DNA of 43,278 nucleotides from Auxenochlorella pyrenoidosa (Eukaryota > Chlorophyta > Trebouxiophyceae > Chlorellales > Chlorellaceae), in assembly GCA_001430745.1 (NCBI GenBank), contig KQ482061.1:89410-132687 (forward strand), given 5' to 3'. The notes below the pieces were generated by a model. The model had not been told where the DNA came from, did not search any database, and worked only from the letters and a program-made list of their open reading frames with translations. The translations under genes and the position numbers were made by a program. This document shows, piece by piece, positions 32,146 through 42,817 of this stretch (its first letter is position 1; the number at the start of each line of letters is the position of its first letter).

Positions 32146-34278
32146 CTACTGGCCTGCATCGCCAGCCATGGTGGAAGGAGGCCGAGCTGCTGCTGCAAGT
32201 GCCAGCATGAGGGGTGTTAGCCCGGCAGGAGGCCCCTCAGCATCGGCTGTCGGGCTCACACCGATGCCCTCGGCAAGCATGCCGGCGGAGGGGCTCAAGG
32301 AAGTCTGGCGCCACATCACGCTGCTGCTGGCGAGTGAGGCGCTGCCAGGGTCCCCGCTGCCGCGCACCCTGGCCAGCCCTGCCTTGCTGCTGCCGATTGT
32401 GCTGCGCGGTTGGACGGCCCGCTTGCTGGCCTGCCTGGCTGGGGTCCATGCTGCGAACGCTGGCGGCGCTGCAGCGGCTCCCCGGGCGCTGGCCGCAGCT
32501 GGCAGATTGCTCGTGGCCTGGCGCAGCAGTGGCCGCGGCTGGCCCCCTTCCTGCACGCTTGCCGCCTGCAAGCCCAGCTGCTTTATGCGGCTGCCTCGAG
32601 GAGCGGAGCCAGCTGGGGGGCTGGGTACAGCTGAAGCAAGGACTGGCACCGCCTGGCTTGAAGCAGCGCGTGCCAGGCGAAGCGCCGGAATGAGCGCGCT
32701 GCTGGTGCTGCTGCTTATCCCGCCACCTTCATCCGAGCCACTTGTTGCTTCTGCCATCGGGACTTGCGCTTGCGCCGGGGCTGGCAAACTGGCGGCCTCC
32801 ACAGACGCTACAGGGGGGCTTGCAACCGCTGTGCGACTGCTGCCGGCGCTGCCGCCGCCGCTGGTGCTCGTGCCATCGTGGGCTGCAGCCTCGATGGCGG
32901 CTTGCACGGCGCTTGCCTGCGCCGCGGTGAGGCAGCTGCTGCAGCTGCGAGCAGGGCTGGCAGTGCGCCCAAAGCTTGCGCCGCTGCTGGCCGTGCTGCA
33001 TGCGCTGCCCGGCCCGCCGCTTGCGCCCGCTCGTGCGGCTGTAGCTGAGAAGCTGTGCAGCGAGGCTGTTGCCGCCTTGATTGCTTCAGAGCCGCCGCGG
33101 GAGAGGGAGCGCAGCTTGGCGGCGCTCTGCAGGCGCTGCTGCCACTCCCGCAGCTTCAGCTGCAGCCGCTCCCCAAGATCGCCTGGCTGGCTGCCTGCAA
33201 GCGCAGAAGCATGGAGCAGCCGACTTCTCGCGAGCTTCGAATCGAATCAGAGCAGCGTGCACGGTCGTAGAAATGCAACGCGGCGCGTCGCACGCAGCCA
33301 TGCATGCGCGGGCCACTCACCATTCTCTTCTGGCGTCTGCTCGCCGCTGCTGCTGGGGCTGTGCTGGCGGAACAGGTCCTGCCGGGGGGAATCCAGACGT
33401 GAGGGGGATGGCTAAGGTCGGCGCGCCTGGCCAGCAGGAGACGCAAGATCTGTGAGCGCAGCAGTGCACACATGAAATGCAACACCAACTGGCTGCTGCC
33501 AGGTCACCTGGACGGTTTCCAGCAGTGTCAGGTATGCCGACTCTCGAGCTGTCAGCATCGCTTGCAGCTGCAGCAGGTGAATCAAGGGTCCCCGAGGGAA
33601 GGGAGCTGTGGTGCCAAAGAGGAGGGCTGCGAGCACTAGCCGCGGGCGGGTTTGGGCCCGGTTTGCCTTGCCCGCTGCATCCATTAGGCAGCACCCAGCA
33701 GTGGCACCCCCCACCTCGTCTTTCTCATGGCGCAGGGCTGTGCTCTCCTCACGCAGCTCCGCCAGTGCAGCCTCCAGCTCTCCAAGAGCTGCCACTGCGC
33801 TGCCCTGCGCCGCCTTGGCCTCTGCCAGCTCAGCTTTGACCGCTGCCAGCTGTCGCTTGACCGCCGAGCTGCGCTCGTGCGCTGCCTCAATGTCGCGCGC
33901 CTGGCGGTCTGTCACCGCCAGGGCATCTGCCAGCCGCTTCACGAGCGTGGCTGCCTGCAGTTCTGCCGTCTGGCAGCGCGCCTGGAGATGCGCCAATTCT
34001 GCTGCAAGTGCTGCCTCTGCTGTGCGAGTCTGATCCTGCATGCCGCTGCCGCGCTGCTCTCTTGCAGCTGCCAGGCGCAATTCAACAGCCTCTAGCTGCG
34101 CGTGCAGGGCGTCTATCGCCCGATTTTTGAGCGCCAAGCTCTGGGCAGCCATGAGCAGGGCGGTCTCCACTTCCTGCCCGCTGTAGACAGCCATCATGCT
34201 CGTGCTAGCAGGAGTCATGGCGCGGCTGGATGCTTGGGTCAAAGCAGGGCCCCAGCCCCAGAGCAGCCGACCCCACAT
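32146..34278 (-). CDS. Coiled-coil protein of unknown function
   Basis: Not recognised. Four exons join in phase: 34278-33715, 33567-33508, 33378-33321 and 33194-32146; about 575 residues. The first exon is a long amphipathic coiled coil (LALKNRAIDALHAQLEAVEL, then EIDA/ALAAELAHLQARC-type heptads, then LRHEKDE) that continues through LQAMLTARESAYLTLLETVQ. The second half is Ser/Ala/Gly/Pro-rich and looks disordered, with one charged helix (GERLQLKLREWQQRLQSAAK). No enzyme motif, signal peptide or membrane segment is seen. ATG 34278 (MWGRLLWGWG) is the first in frame; ATG 34218 (MTPASTSMMAVYSG) is an equally possible start and would remove a short Trp-rich extension. It could be a cytoskeletal or centrosomal scaffold, but nothing in the sequence proves that. 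Confidence 0.65.
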
Positions 34279-34984
34279 GCTGCAGGGCTATGTGCAGTCA
34301 ACGACGGAGCATGTCAATCAGTTGGTAAAAGCTGCAGGACAACGGCGGGGCGGCAGCGCTGGCGGCGACGGCGGTGTGGCGCCAACAACGTGCTAATATT
34401 GCGAGCGGTGATTTATTGTCAGCTGCAGATCGCTAGAAGGGGCCGATGCCCCTGAAGGCAATCGCTGACCTCGTTCCGGGAGGCAAGCTCAAGGCAGGGC
34501 CGCAGGCTGCTAATATCAATGGTATGCCGCAGATGAGCGCTGGGATCTGTTTCTGGAGCACGAGACGCAATCGCAGCTTGAATCACAGACCTGATGGTCA
34601 GCGCAGCGCAGCATGCCTCCACCGTGGGTGACCTGGAGGTGCCTCTGTTTGCATTTCACGTGGCAAAGCCAAAAGTGATCTCTCGACAGGCAGACAAAGC
34701 AACGATGGAGCGCGGGAGAGCATGGAAAGGCAGCAGGCAGAGCACGCAATGCAGCAGTGAAAAGCGGTGCGGCGGACAGGAGAGCGGCGTGGGTGAAAAC
34801 AGTGCTGGGGTCAAGCCATGGAAACAGCCGGCAGGGCATGCCGATGCAAATGCCAAGCGTTCAGCAAGCGGCAGCAGGAGCAACGAGCAACCGGCAGTGC
34901 AAGTCAGGGAATGATACAAGGGAACAGGGGGCCATATGTGCTTGGAATGCAATCCGTGCCTCTGGACGACCCCTCGAGCACTCC
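34279..34984. other. Intergenic region between coiled-coil gene and oxygenase gene
   Basis: Both neighbours lie on the minus strand. The interval should hold the promoter of the coiled-coil gene (right of 34278) and the 3' untranslated region of the oxygenase gene (left of 34985). I see no TGTAA on the minus strand and no other feature. Confidence 0.4.
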
Positions 34985-36236
34985 TCAGTGCGGCTGGAAG
35001 ACCACGTCTGACCGCAGCACGTACTTGCAGCCCGCCGTCACCGCCGCCGCCTCGTGCTCCAGGCAGCAGTCGCCGTGCTTGTGCAGGAGCGCCAGGCCGG
35101 GGGCGGGCGCGACGCTCACCACCCGGCGGTTGCGGCGGTAGAACACCGTCTCGCCCCCCCCGCACGCCGACAGGTAGATGAGCAGCGTGTACTGCGTGAA
35201 GCGGCCGCCCGGCAGGTCATTCGAGTCGTCCACGTGCCGCCCAAAGCGCTGCCCAGGGCTGTAGCGATAGATGCTGCGGGGCGGTTGGGGCAGCAACCAC
35301 ACCAACAGCGTTGGTGACCATGTGCACAGACGCCACTGGGTGGTAAGGCTCGAGCCCTTTGGCTGTTGGTGAACAGCATGGAGCCTGCTGCAGTGTCACT
35401 CTGGTAGTGCGCCAGCAGAGCATGCGAGCAAGGAATGCATGCGTGCGCGTTGCTGTCAAGCACGCGTGCACCTGGTTCCCCATGGGGCAGGGCTGGCCCC
35501 TGCTGCCGCCTGCAGGACACCGCCAAAGCAGCACCTGGCAGCCACTGCAGCCCCCAGCAGGGCGCATCCAAGGGCGCTCACCGTATGTTTGGGTTGAGAC
35601 CCACAGCTGCCCCGTCCTCGTCCCGTAGATCCCCCACCAGCTGAGACAGCCCCGTGGCCTGCAGAGTGGCCGAGGCGAGGTGCGGCACGGCAGGCAGGCA
35701 GGCAAGCTTCAATGCGTGATTGAACTTGACAGGGGGCGCAGCAGGCGTGCTTGTAGGCGGCACGCACGCAGCCAGAACATTCATATCGGCTGCCTGCTTG
35801 GCACGGGAGCTGCGCTGCATCCGTCCATCCCCAGGGCCTGCAGCAAAGGTTTTCCAACGGCGGCATGCACGCGCCTGCCACAGGTGGTCGGCTAGCGCCG
35901 GGTCCTGGACCTGGATCCGGTCGTTGTCCCGAAACGCCTGCAGCAGGGCAGAGGCAGAGGCAGGGCAGCCAGCCAGGGTCTGCATCCCACCCACATGGCA
36001 GGGCCCCACGTGCGCAGGGGCGCTAGCGCTGCTCCCCACGGCAGAGCGCACTGCGGCCGGGCAACGGCACAGCCCTGCAGCTGCGCGCCACGTGCCAGAA
36101 GCGAAAGGCGCGAAGGTGAGCTGCCTGGACGCACCTCGCCATAGGCGGCGCCCCGGCTCGTGCTGTGCTGGAAGCCCGCCGCCTCTGCTGCAGCAACAAA
36201 CTTTTCTGCCTCCTGCCGTGTGAGCACGCCCTGTAT
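34985..36236 (-). CDS. 2-oxoglutarate/Fe(II) oxygenase, prolyl 4-hydroxylase-like, N-terminus uncertain
   Basis: Predicted non-haem iron oxygenase that hydroxylates a protein or small substrate using 2-oxoglutarate and O2. Secure exons: 36236-36135, 35937-35875, 35658-35582 and 35273-34985. They read GVLTRQEAEKFVAAAEAAGF, AFRDNDRIQVQDPALADHLW, ATGLSQLVGDLRDED, GLNPNIR, then the catalytic core. The iron ligands are the HxD in GQRFGRHVDDSNDL and the distal His in CCLEHEAAAVTAG, followed by KYVLRSDVVF, where the basic residue after the His is the likely 2-oxoglutarate contact. GGETVFY and GLALLHKHG fit the P4Hc fold. The protein ends FQPH then TGA. Intron 35874-35659 needs a GC donor (CAG|GCGCGT). 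An upstream exon near 36385-36475 (SLLKDDFMIQ) may supply the N-terminus, again through a GC donor, but I could not fix the start codon. Confidence 0.85.
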
Positions 36237-37259
36237 CTGCGTGGGGGCGACAGGGGAGAGTTGCGGCGAGGGAAGGCAGCAGATACTGCCTGTCAAACAG
36301 GGAAGAGAGATGGTGAGGACCGCCTGGATGCGTGCGGCTGCAGCAGTTGTCTTTACAACAGCGCACCAGACCCACCGCCCATCATCCTGCCTGGATCATG
36401 AAGTCATCCTTGAGCAGCGACTCAGCATGCAGGCCCGACTTTGGCGCGACACGTGGCCACTTTGGCGACCCTGCAGAGCAGGCGAGCACACGTCGGCCAG
36501 CAGCAGGCGGGGCCGGCAGCAGCGGCGGCAGGCATGCAAGGGTCATGCAAGGGAACTCTGCTGAGTGCACGCAGCCTGGTTTGTCCCAGCTGGGTGACAA
36601 AGGAGTTCCAGACAGGCGACAAAGCAGAAGCGCGCCTTGAGTGGGCCGCTCTCTTCCCATGTCGACAACCTATGCGCGTTTCAAGTCGATCATAAGTGTA
36701 TATCCAGTAATCGATCAATCGCAATTGCAAGGAAGGCTTGCTGCTAGTCTGCTCTGCGTGCTGAGCTTGAAGCTGCTTTCTGCCTCTTAGCCGCCTCGTT
36801 AGCTTGCCGTCAGTAGATCTACTCTGCTTTCATCAATAACGGCCACCCGCGAAGTGCCAATTTGCTCCGAAAAGACTCGCCCCACTTCCTCGCTTCCAAG
36901 GTGACCATCGAGTGGTGCAATAGCTTTGCAGTGCGATAAGATGCTGCGATCTTGGCCTGCGGGACCCACATTCCGAGCCTGGTTCAGTGCTGTGTGCCTG
37001 TGCTGCCTGAGGCCAGCCTGCCATTCTTGCCCAGCCTCTGTATGTGCACAAGCCACCTGCAGGAGCGCAAGCAGGCATGCGCTTGTCACAGCTGGCCACA
37101 GCCCGACTGACTCTGCCCGCTGGCAGCTGCTGCCACCGTGTGCGCACACCTCACCTCACTCGCCACCTCGCCCACCTGCCCCCTGCCTTTGCCCACACCT
37201 GCGCAGAACTGCACAGCCAGAGGCGGCGCCTGCCAAGCACCAAACAGCCAGCAGCAGCC
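36237..37259. promoter_or_regulatory. Divergent region between oxygenase and P5CR genes
   Basis: It contains the unresolved 5' part of the oxygenase gene (minus) and the promoter and leader of P5CR (plus). A locally AT-rich stretch around 36690-36730 (gatcataagtgtatatccag and following) stands out in this GC-rich DNA and could mark a core promoter. An ATG at 37077 is in frame with P5CR. Confidence 0.4.
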
Positions 37260-39926
37260 ATGGACAAGCGCATCGGCTTCATCGGCGCCGGCCAGATGGC
37301 GGAGGCCCTGGCGCGCGGCTTCATCGCAAAGGGGGTCTGCCGCGCAGACCAAGTGTTCGCGACAGACGTGGTGCAGGTGGGCGCCAGCCGCGCCTCAGCG
37401 CCCCAGCCACCTTGGACTGCAGGCCCCTGCATCGACAGCACTGTCAGCAGGGCTGCCTGTGCATGGCGATTCGTCGCTCGCCCGTGCTGGGGGCCCCACC
37501 TTGCCTCTCCCTTCACAAACACCCGGCTGTGCGGCCACCGGTGCAGGCGCGCAAGGACGTGTTCCGCAGCTTTGGCACCAACCCTGTGGACAGCAACGTG
37601 GAGGTGGGCATGCCTGTGCGGCATCAATATGCAAACTAAAATGCTTGTCCACCTCATGGGCTGGCGGGGGCTGGGGTGTTGTGCGCCTTGAGTGGTGCGA
37701 CACTGCGGCGGGAGGGGATCAGGTAGTGGCATCCCAGGGTGCTTGGCTCGCTCTGCGTGTCCTTGAATGACGCTGCAACACCCCGGCAGGCCTCCTAGGC
37801 CCCATCAACCTGCGCTGTCTGCCGCCCCGCGGCTCTTTACCTCATCCCTGCAGGTGGTCAAGTCGGCAGATGTCATCTTCATTGCAGTCAAGCCGCAGTA
37901 CGTGTCTGTGGTGCTGCAGGAGGTGGGTGCTGGTCCCTTGGTACCGCTGCACGACTCGGTGGCAGCTGGGTGCTGTCCCTTCCACGTCTGCGCCGCCCCT
38001 GCTCTGAAGCGACACAGCGCTGGGCGGCGGGGCGCCGGTGCGACGGAAGGCTGTATCCCTGGCTGACAGGGCCTCTTCAGCATTGCTGCAGGCACGGCCT
38101 CATCTGGAGGACAGGCACACCATTGTGTCCATCGCGGCCGGCATCACGCTGCAGTCACTCAAGGCAAGCGCCAGTTTGATTGCGTCGTGCTGCGCTGTGC
38201 TGCCTGCTGCCCTGCCCCGCCTGCGTGCTGCACTGCTCAGTGCCCACACCTCGCCGCTGTCACACCCTACCGACAGCGCTGCCTGCTTGACAGCTCATGT
38301 CTGCTTCCCGGCTGCAGGCAGCCGCAGGCGACGGTGTGCGGCTGGTGCGCGTCATGCCAAACACCCCCTGCCTGGTGGGCGAGACCGCGGCAGCCATGTG
38401 AGTCCCCTTGGGGTGTGCCGGCCTTGGCGTTGCACCCAACCACAGGACAGCCGTGCATCTGGCGAGTTCTGGCTGCATCCTGCCGTCTGATCAGGGGCCG
38501 CCTGCAGGAATTCTCTCACGCATCCCTGCCCGCATGCGCGTCTGCCGGCCGCGCCTGCTGCCTTTGTGTTGTACCTGGCCAACGTGCGCACCGCTGCAAC
38601 CGTGGCCCCGGTCGCAGGTGCCTGGGCGGCAAGGCCGACGACAGCGATGCGCAGCTTGTGCAGCGGCTGTTTGATGCAGTGGGCAAGGTGGGGGCTGATG
38701 GGGCGGGGTGGCGCGCGGCCTAATGCGGTCGGCTGGGCGCACACCCGGCGCGTGGGCAGCAACGTGCACGTCTCGCGTGACCCCCCCACGGCCGGCCTTG
38801 ATGCTCGCCGACCACCCCAACATGTCCCCCCACTCGCACTTCTTCACACACACCCTTGATGCCGAGTCTGAGCCCGGCCCTGCCCCCACCCCCCACCCCT
38901 GATCCCTGTCCCCCGCAGATCTATCGCGTCGACGAGAAGCTGCTGAGCGCTGTGACGGGCCTCAGCGGCAGCGGCCCGGCCTACATCTTCCTGATGATCG
39001 AGGCGCTGGCCGACGGAGGTGGGCTGGTATTTTTATACGCACATATTCGAGGTGTTGTGACGCGACTGCTGGCGATTTGGGGGGACGGCCCTGCTGGCGG
39101 TTGGCTTGCTGCGCGCCTGGTTGTGCAACCAGCGGCGGTGCCCGGTGCAGAGTTGCAGCGTTGTGCTGCTGGGGGGCTCCCGGGGCAGCTTGCGGTGCTG
39201 CTGAGGCTGCGCCGCGCCTTGACGCTTCCCCCTTGCCCTCTGCCCCTCACCCGCAGGCGTGCGGGCGGGCCTGCCGCGCGACATCTCGCAGCAACTGGCG
39301 GCGCAGGTGGGCGCGCCCGGGGGGCCCTCTTCTTTGCGCCATGCACTGCTGCGCTGCCAGACATGGAGACAGCGATCCTTGTTCAGACACGGAGGAGCTT
39401 TGCAAGCGCCGCATCGCACACCTTCGCTGTGCTGTGGGTGCCCCTCCTCCCATCACCTACAATCCCACCCCTTAACTCCCAACCCCCAACGGCCCCACCA
39501 TCCCCGCAGACGGTGCTGGGCTCGGCCAAGATGGTGCTGGACACCGGCAAGCACCCGGGCGCCCTCAAAGACATGGTCACCTCGCCCGCAGGTCAGCGCA
39601 ACCTGGGTCAACCGGTGCGCTGCCTCAACCGGGCCAGGCACCTCGGTGCTGTGGTCGGCAGCCTGGGGGTTGGGTGGTCGTGGCTGGCACACTGGGCCTA
39701 CGAGGCCGGCGGCTGTTGGTGAGGGAGGCTGTTTGGCAGTGTGTGCATGCAGCACCACCCGCGCGCTTCCCAGCATGCCACCCGTGCTGGTCTCCTGTTT
39801 TCCCACCCTGCAGGCACCACCATTGCGGGCGTGCACGAGCTCGAGAAGGCGGGCACCCGGGCTGCATTCATCAACGCCGTGTATGCCGCGACGCAGCGCG
39901 CCGATGAGCTCGCCAAGATGGGCTGA
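37260..39926 (+). CDS. P5CR: Pyrroline-5-carboxylate reductase
   Basis: Catalyses the last step of proline synthesis, NAD(P)H-dependent reduction of 1-pyrroline-5-carboxylate to L-proline. Ten phase-consistent exons: 37260-37376, 37547-37603, 37854-37922, 38092-38163, 38318-38397, 38618-38687, 38919-39018, 39257-39306, 39510-39591 and 39814-39926; about 269 residues, the normal family length. The N-terminal Rossmann motif is [17 protein letters not shown]. Then come [36 protein letters not shown], the dimerisation/active-site region [40 protein letters not shown], and the signature [18 protein letters not shown]. The usual TSPGG is TSPAG here, a mild change. The intron 38164-38317 has a GC donor. 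ATG 37260 gives the standard cytosolic start; an in-frame ATG at 37077 would add 61 residues. Confidence 0.96.
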
Positions 39927-40542
39927 GAGCTGTGTCTTTGCGCGCGCATCTTTTTGTCACCCAAGGCGTCTGAGCGCCTGGCATGTAACAGAGCGTGCGC
40001 AGCAATGGCAAAGAAGAGGCAGCCTGCCTGGCAGACGGGAGGATGCAGCGGCGTGCCCAGCGTGCACACAGCATGCAGAGCAGGGCCGGCTCTGGGGCCA
40101 CCGAGGCGTTCTGTGCGCACCTTTCCGCGCCATTTACGCCCTATAGTTCATGTTATAGCCTCGAAAGACCCAAGGACAACGAAAGAACCTCCATCAAAGG
40201 GCCCTTGGTCTATTCCCTGCGCTAGACATCGAGCCGTGCGCTCCTATGTTTGTGAGCGACTGATGAAGCGCATGTAAGCGTCTGCAGCGGCAAACAAGGG
40301 ACCCGCTGGTGAGCCCGCCTGGTGCGTCCGTGCGAATATCTGAGATAGACCTTTCGGGCTGCAGAAGGGCCTTGCTGTTCGTTTGACAAGGAATCAAGGG
40401 CAGCAAGAGCAGCGCCTTGCAGCCCAAGGGGCAGGAGGCCGGCGGACACGTCGGACCTACGCCTTGACTGCCAGTTGCAGCTTCATCAGACGACGCCCTG
40501 CCTCCCTTTTCCCTCTCCAGGCATTGCGGGCGCACTTCTACA
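39927..40542. other. Intergenic region, P5CR 3' end to AP2 gene 5' end
   Basis: It holds the P5CR 3' untranslated region and the promoter and leader of the AP2-type gene. A CTCTCCAG acceptor-like site at 40513-40520 suggests a leader intron just before the ATG at 40543. No other gene is seen. Confidence 0.4.
39984..39988 (+). terminator. TGTAA polyadenylation signal, P5CR gene
   Basis: TGTAA 58 nt after the P5CR stop codon (TGA 39924-39926), in the sequence gcatgtaaca. Confidence 0.5.
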
Positions 40543-42573
40543 ATGCAGGAAGCAACTCCAGACGGGGCGCAGCCGCTCCAGGCCCCGCCTGATGCCCCTG
40601 AACCGCCTCTGCTCCCTGCTGCCCGAGCGGAGCCCGAAGGCACTCAACAAGGGAGGAAGCTCTCTCAGCAGCTCTTGCTGCTCCACGCGGGCAGCCTGGC
40701 TGCCTCGGGGCTGAGCGGCCTGGGCCTGGGGGGCAGCCAGGACCTGAGCAGCCTGCTGGACGCCGGGTCTCTGCAGGGCACCCCTCGTGAGTTGCACGCG
40801 GCGCCTGCTGCGCCTGCTGCCGGCCTGCCCAGCCTGGCTGGGGAAGGCTGCACCCTGCACCGCGGCCCTGCCAGTTGCAACCGAACTTTTGACACCTCAA
40901 GCCACTGCAGGGTAGCTCCAACTGCCTGCCCCGCCTGGCCCCCTGCCTGCAGGCAGCTTTGACTTGGACCTCCTTGCCTCGCCCAGATGGAAGGCCCTGC
41001 TGAGCTGGGAGGCGGCAGGCAGCGCCGCCGCCAGCCCACGCCACCCCGACTCGGCAGCAAGCTGTGGCACCGCCGCCCACGCCGCTGGCCTGCCCCTCTC
41101 ATTGGGCGCTGCTGGCTTCGGATGGGCCGCAGCCAGCCCTGGGGCGGGTCAGCACACGGCGGCGGCTGCGGTGGAAGCTGCCTGGATGGAGGCAGCAGCG
41201 CAGCAGGCGAAGCATGTGCTGGAGGCGCTGCGAGAGGAGGCCCCTGGGCTGCTGCCGGATGAGGAGATGGCAGTGGAAGTAGCAGAGGCTGCGGCAGAGG
41301 CAGCAGCATCATTGATGCCCGGGTCCGGCCGGCGGACGAGCGGGGTGGGCAAGAAGCGGCCCAGCTGGGCGGGCTCCTCTGCAGACTCCCAGCCAGGAAC
41401 CCCCACGGCTGCGCAACCGCCTAGCAAGCAGCTGCGCCCGGGGCAGGCGGTGGGGGCAGCCCCGGCGGGGCTGGCCGCCCCCCGCCCGCCCCGCCCGCCG
41501 CCAGCGAGCGCCTCTCGCTTCAAGCCGCAGGCAGCTGCTGAGCGGGGCCAGAGCTGCGGCGAGGACGCTCTCATGTGGGATGCAGAGGCAGCTGCGGCGG
41601 ATGCCGCTGCCTCAGCTGCCGCCTTTGATGCCGCTGCTGCGGCGGCGCCCTCTTCAGGGGATGGCACAGGCGAGGCCTTGCAGACAATGGACACAGCCGC
41701 TGAGGCGGTTGTGCTCCGCGGGCTCCGTCGTGTGTGGCTCAGCAGCATCGGGGGCACCCTGGAGCAGCGCCGACTGACGGCTGCCGCGGCAGCGGCTGCG
41801 GTGGGGCCTGCCGGCCGGCGCGGCGCCCTCTTGCAGCGCGGCGACAGCGGCGTGCAGATGCTGGTCCCGCCTGGCCTGCTGCCCGGCAGCCCCACCTGGG
41901 GGGCATGTGCGGCCGCTTCCGAGCTGGCCAGCAGCCCTGGCCTGGGCACAGCGGGCACAGCGGGCAAAGCGCAGCAGGGCTCGCCTGCCCTCAGGGTGGA
42001 AGTCAAGGTGGAGGCTGGGCACCACCCCGCCCTCCCCCAGCCTATATCGGAGCTACCCCTGCTCCTGCCACTGCCGCTGCCGCTGGCAGCTGCCCAGGAG
42101 GGCAGCGACAACGTCGCGGGGAACGAGTCGGCAGCGGCGGCAGCAGCGGCACCTGCTGCATGGCCAGCCCCGCAGCCTGCGGCCCCGGGGTGGCAGGGCA
42201 AGCAGAAACGCCAGGTGCTGCCGACCAAGAGCCACAAGGCCGTGGCCACAGGCGAGGCAAAGCATGACCGGGGCGGGTGGTGCAGGCATTGCCACGAAGG
42301 TGCTGCCCAACCGACGCAGCTGCAGAACCCAAACTGGACTTGGCGCAACCAATACCCCTCGGCATGTGCCCGCTGATTCGCTTCCACCCGCCGCCCCCCC
42401 ATCCCCCCACCCTCGCCACCCCCACCGTTCGCCCACTTCTTACCCCCCAACACCCGGCTGCAGGCCAGGGCGGCGTGTTCACCTCGGCCTACCGCGGCGT
42501 CACGCGGCACCGCCTGACCGGCCGGTTCGAAGCCCATTTCTGGGACTCCTCCTTCATCCGAGAGAACAACGGG
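40543..42573 (+). CDS. AP2-domain transcription factor, 3' part missing
   Basis: Predicted nuclear DNA-binding protein of the plant AP2 family. Three exons join in phase: 40543-40786, 40953-42299 and 42464-42573. The first two encode a long low-complexity region (Ala/Gly/Pro/Ser) with [31 protein letters not shown] and a Lys/Arg-rich stretch ([14 protein letters not shown]). The third exon begins an AP2 domain, [20 protein letters not shown], followed by [10 protein letters not shown] and a GTGAGG donor. The spacing fits the first repeat of AP2-subfamily proteins. The rest of the domain (normally an R-Q-V-Y-L-G-G motif and the helix) is absent: the DNA to the right becomes G/T-rich and then enters a gene on the opposite strand. 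The protein is therefore incomplete in this assembly. Confidence 0.8.
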
Positions 42574-42817
42574 GTGAGGGGAGGGGCGCGTGTGTGTGGT
42601 GTGTGGGTGAGTGTGTGGGTGGGGTGGGGTGGGGTTGGTGTGTGTGTGTGGGGGTTGGGGGGGGGTTGGGGGGGGGTAAGGGCGTGAGGCGCATGCAGCC
42701 AGAGCGGGTGAGCACAGCGGCCGCATGCATGCTTCGGCATGATCCCAGCCCCCACCGCCGCTGCCACTCAGGGAAACCCTGCCCTGCCCACCTCCCTGCC
42801 CACCCCACAGCACTCGC
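42574..42817. repeat. G/T-rich low-complexity tract at a suspected junction
   Basis: From about 42583 to 42685 the plus strand is made of gtgtg, gtgggtggggtgggg and runs of up to eight or nine G, with G-quadruplex potential. To the right the sequence is ordinary. Neither the next AP2 exon nor the next NAA15 exon is found between 42574 and 42817. Confidence 0.8.

Noticed and set aside
32096..33415. Plus-strand open frame of 439 codons
   Set aside because: Antisense shadow of the last exon of the coiled-coil gene. The minus-strand exons join in phase over three introns, while the plus frame has no supporting features.
41149..42813. Minus-strand open frame of 554 codons
   Set aside because: Antisense to the large AP2-gene exon and composed of low-complexity sequence. 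It also crosses the suspected junction.
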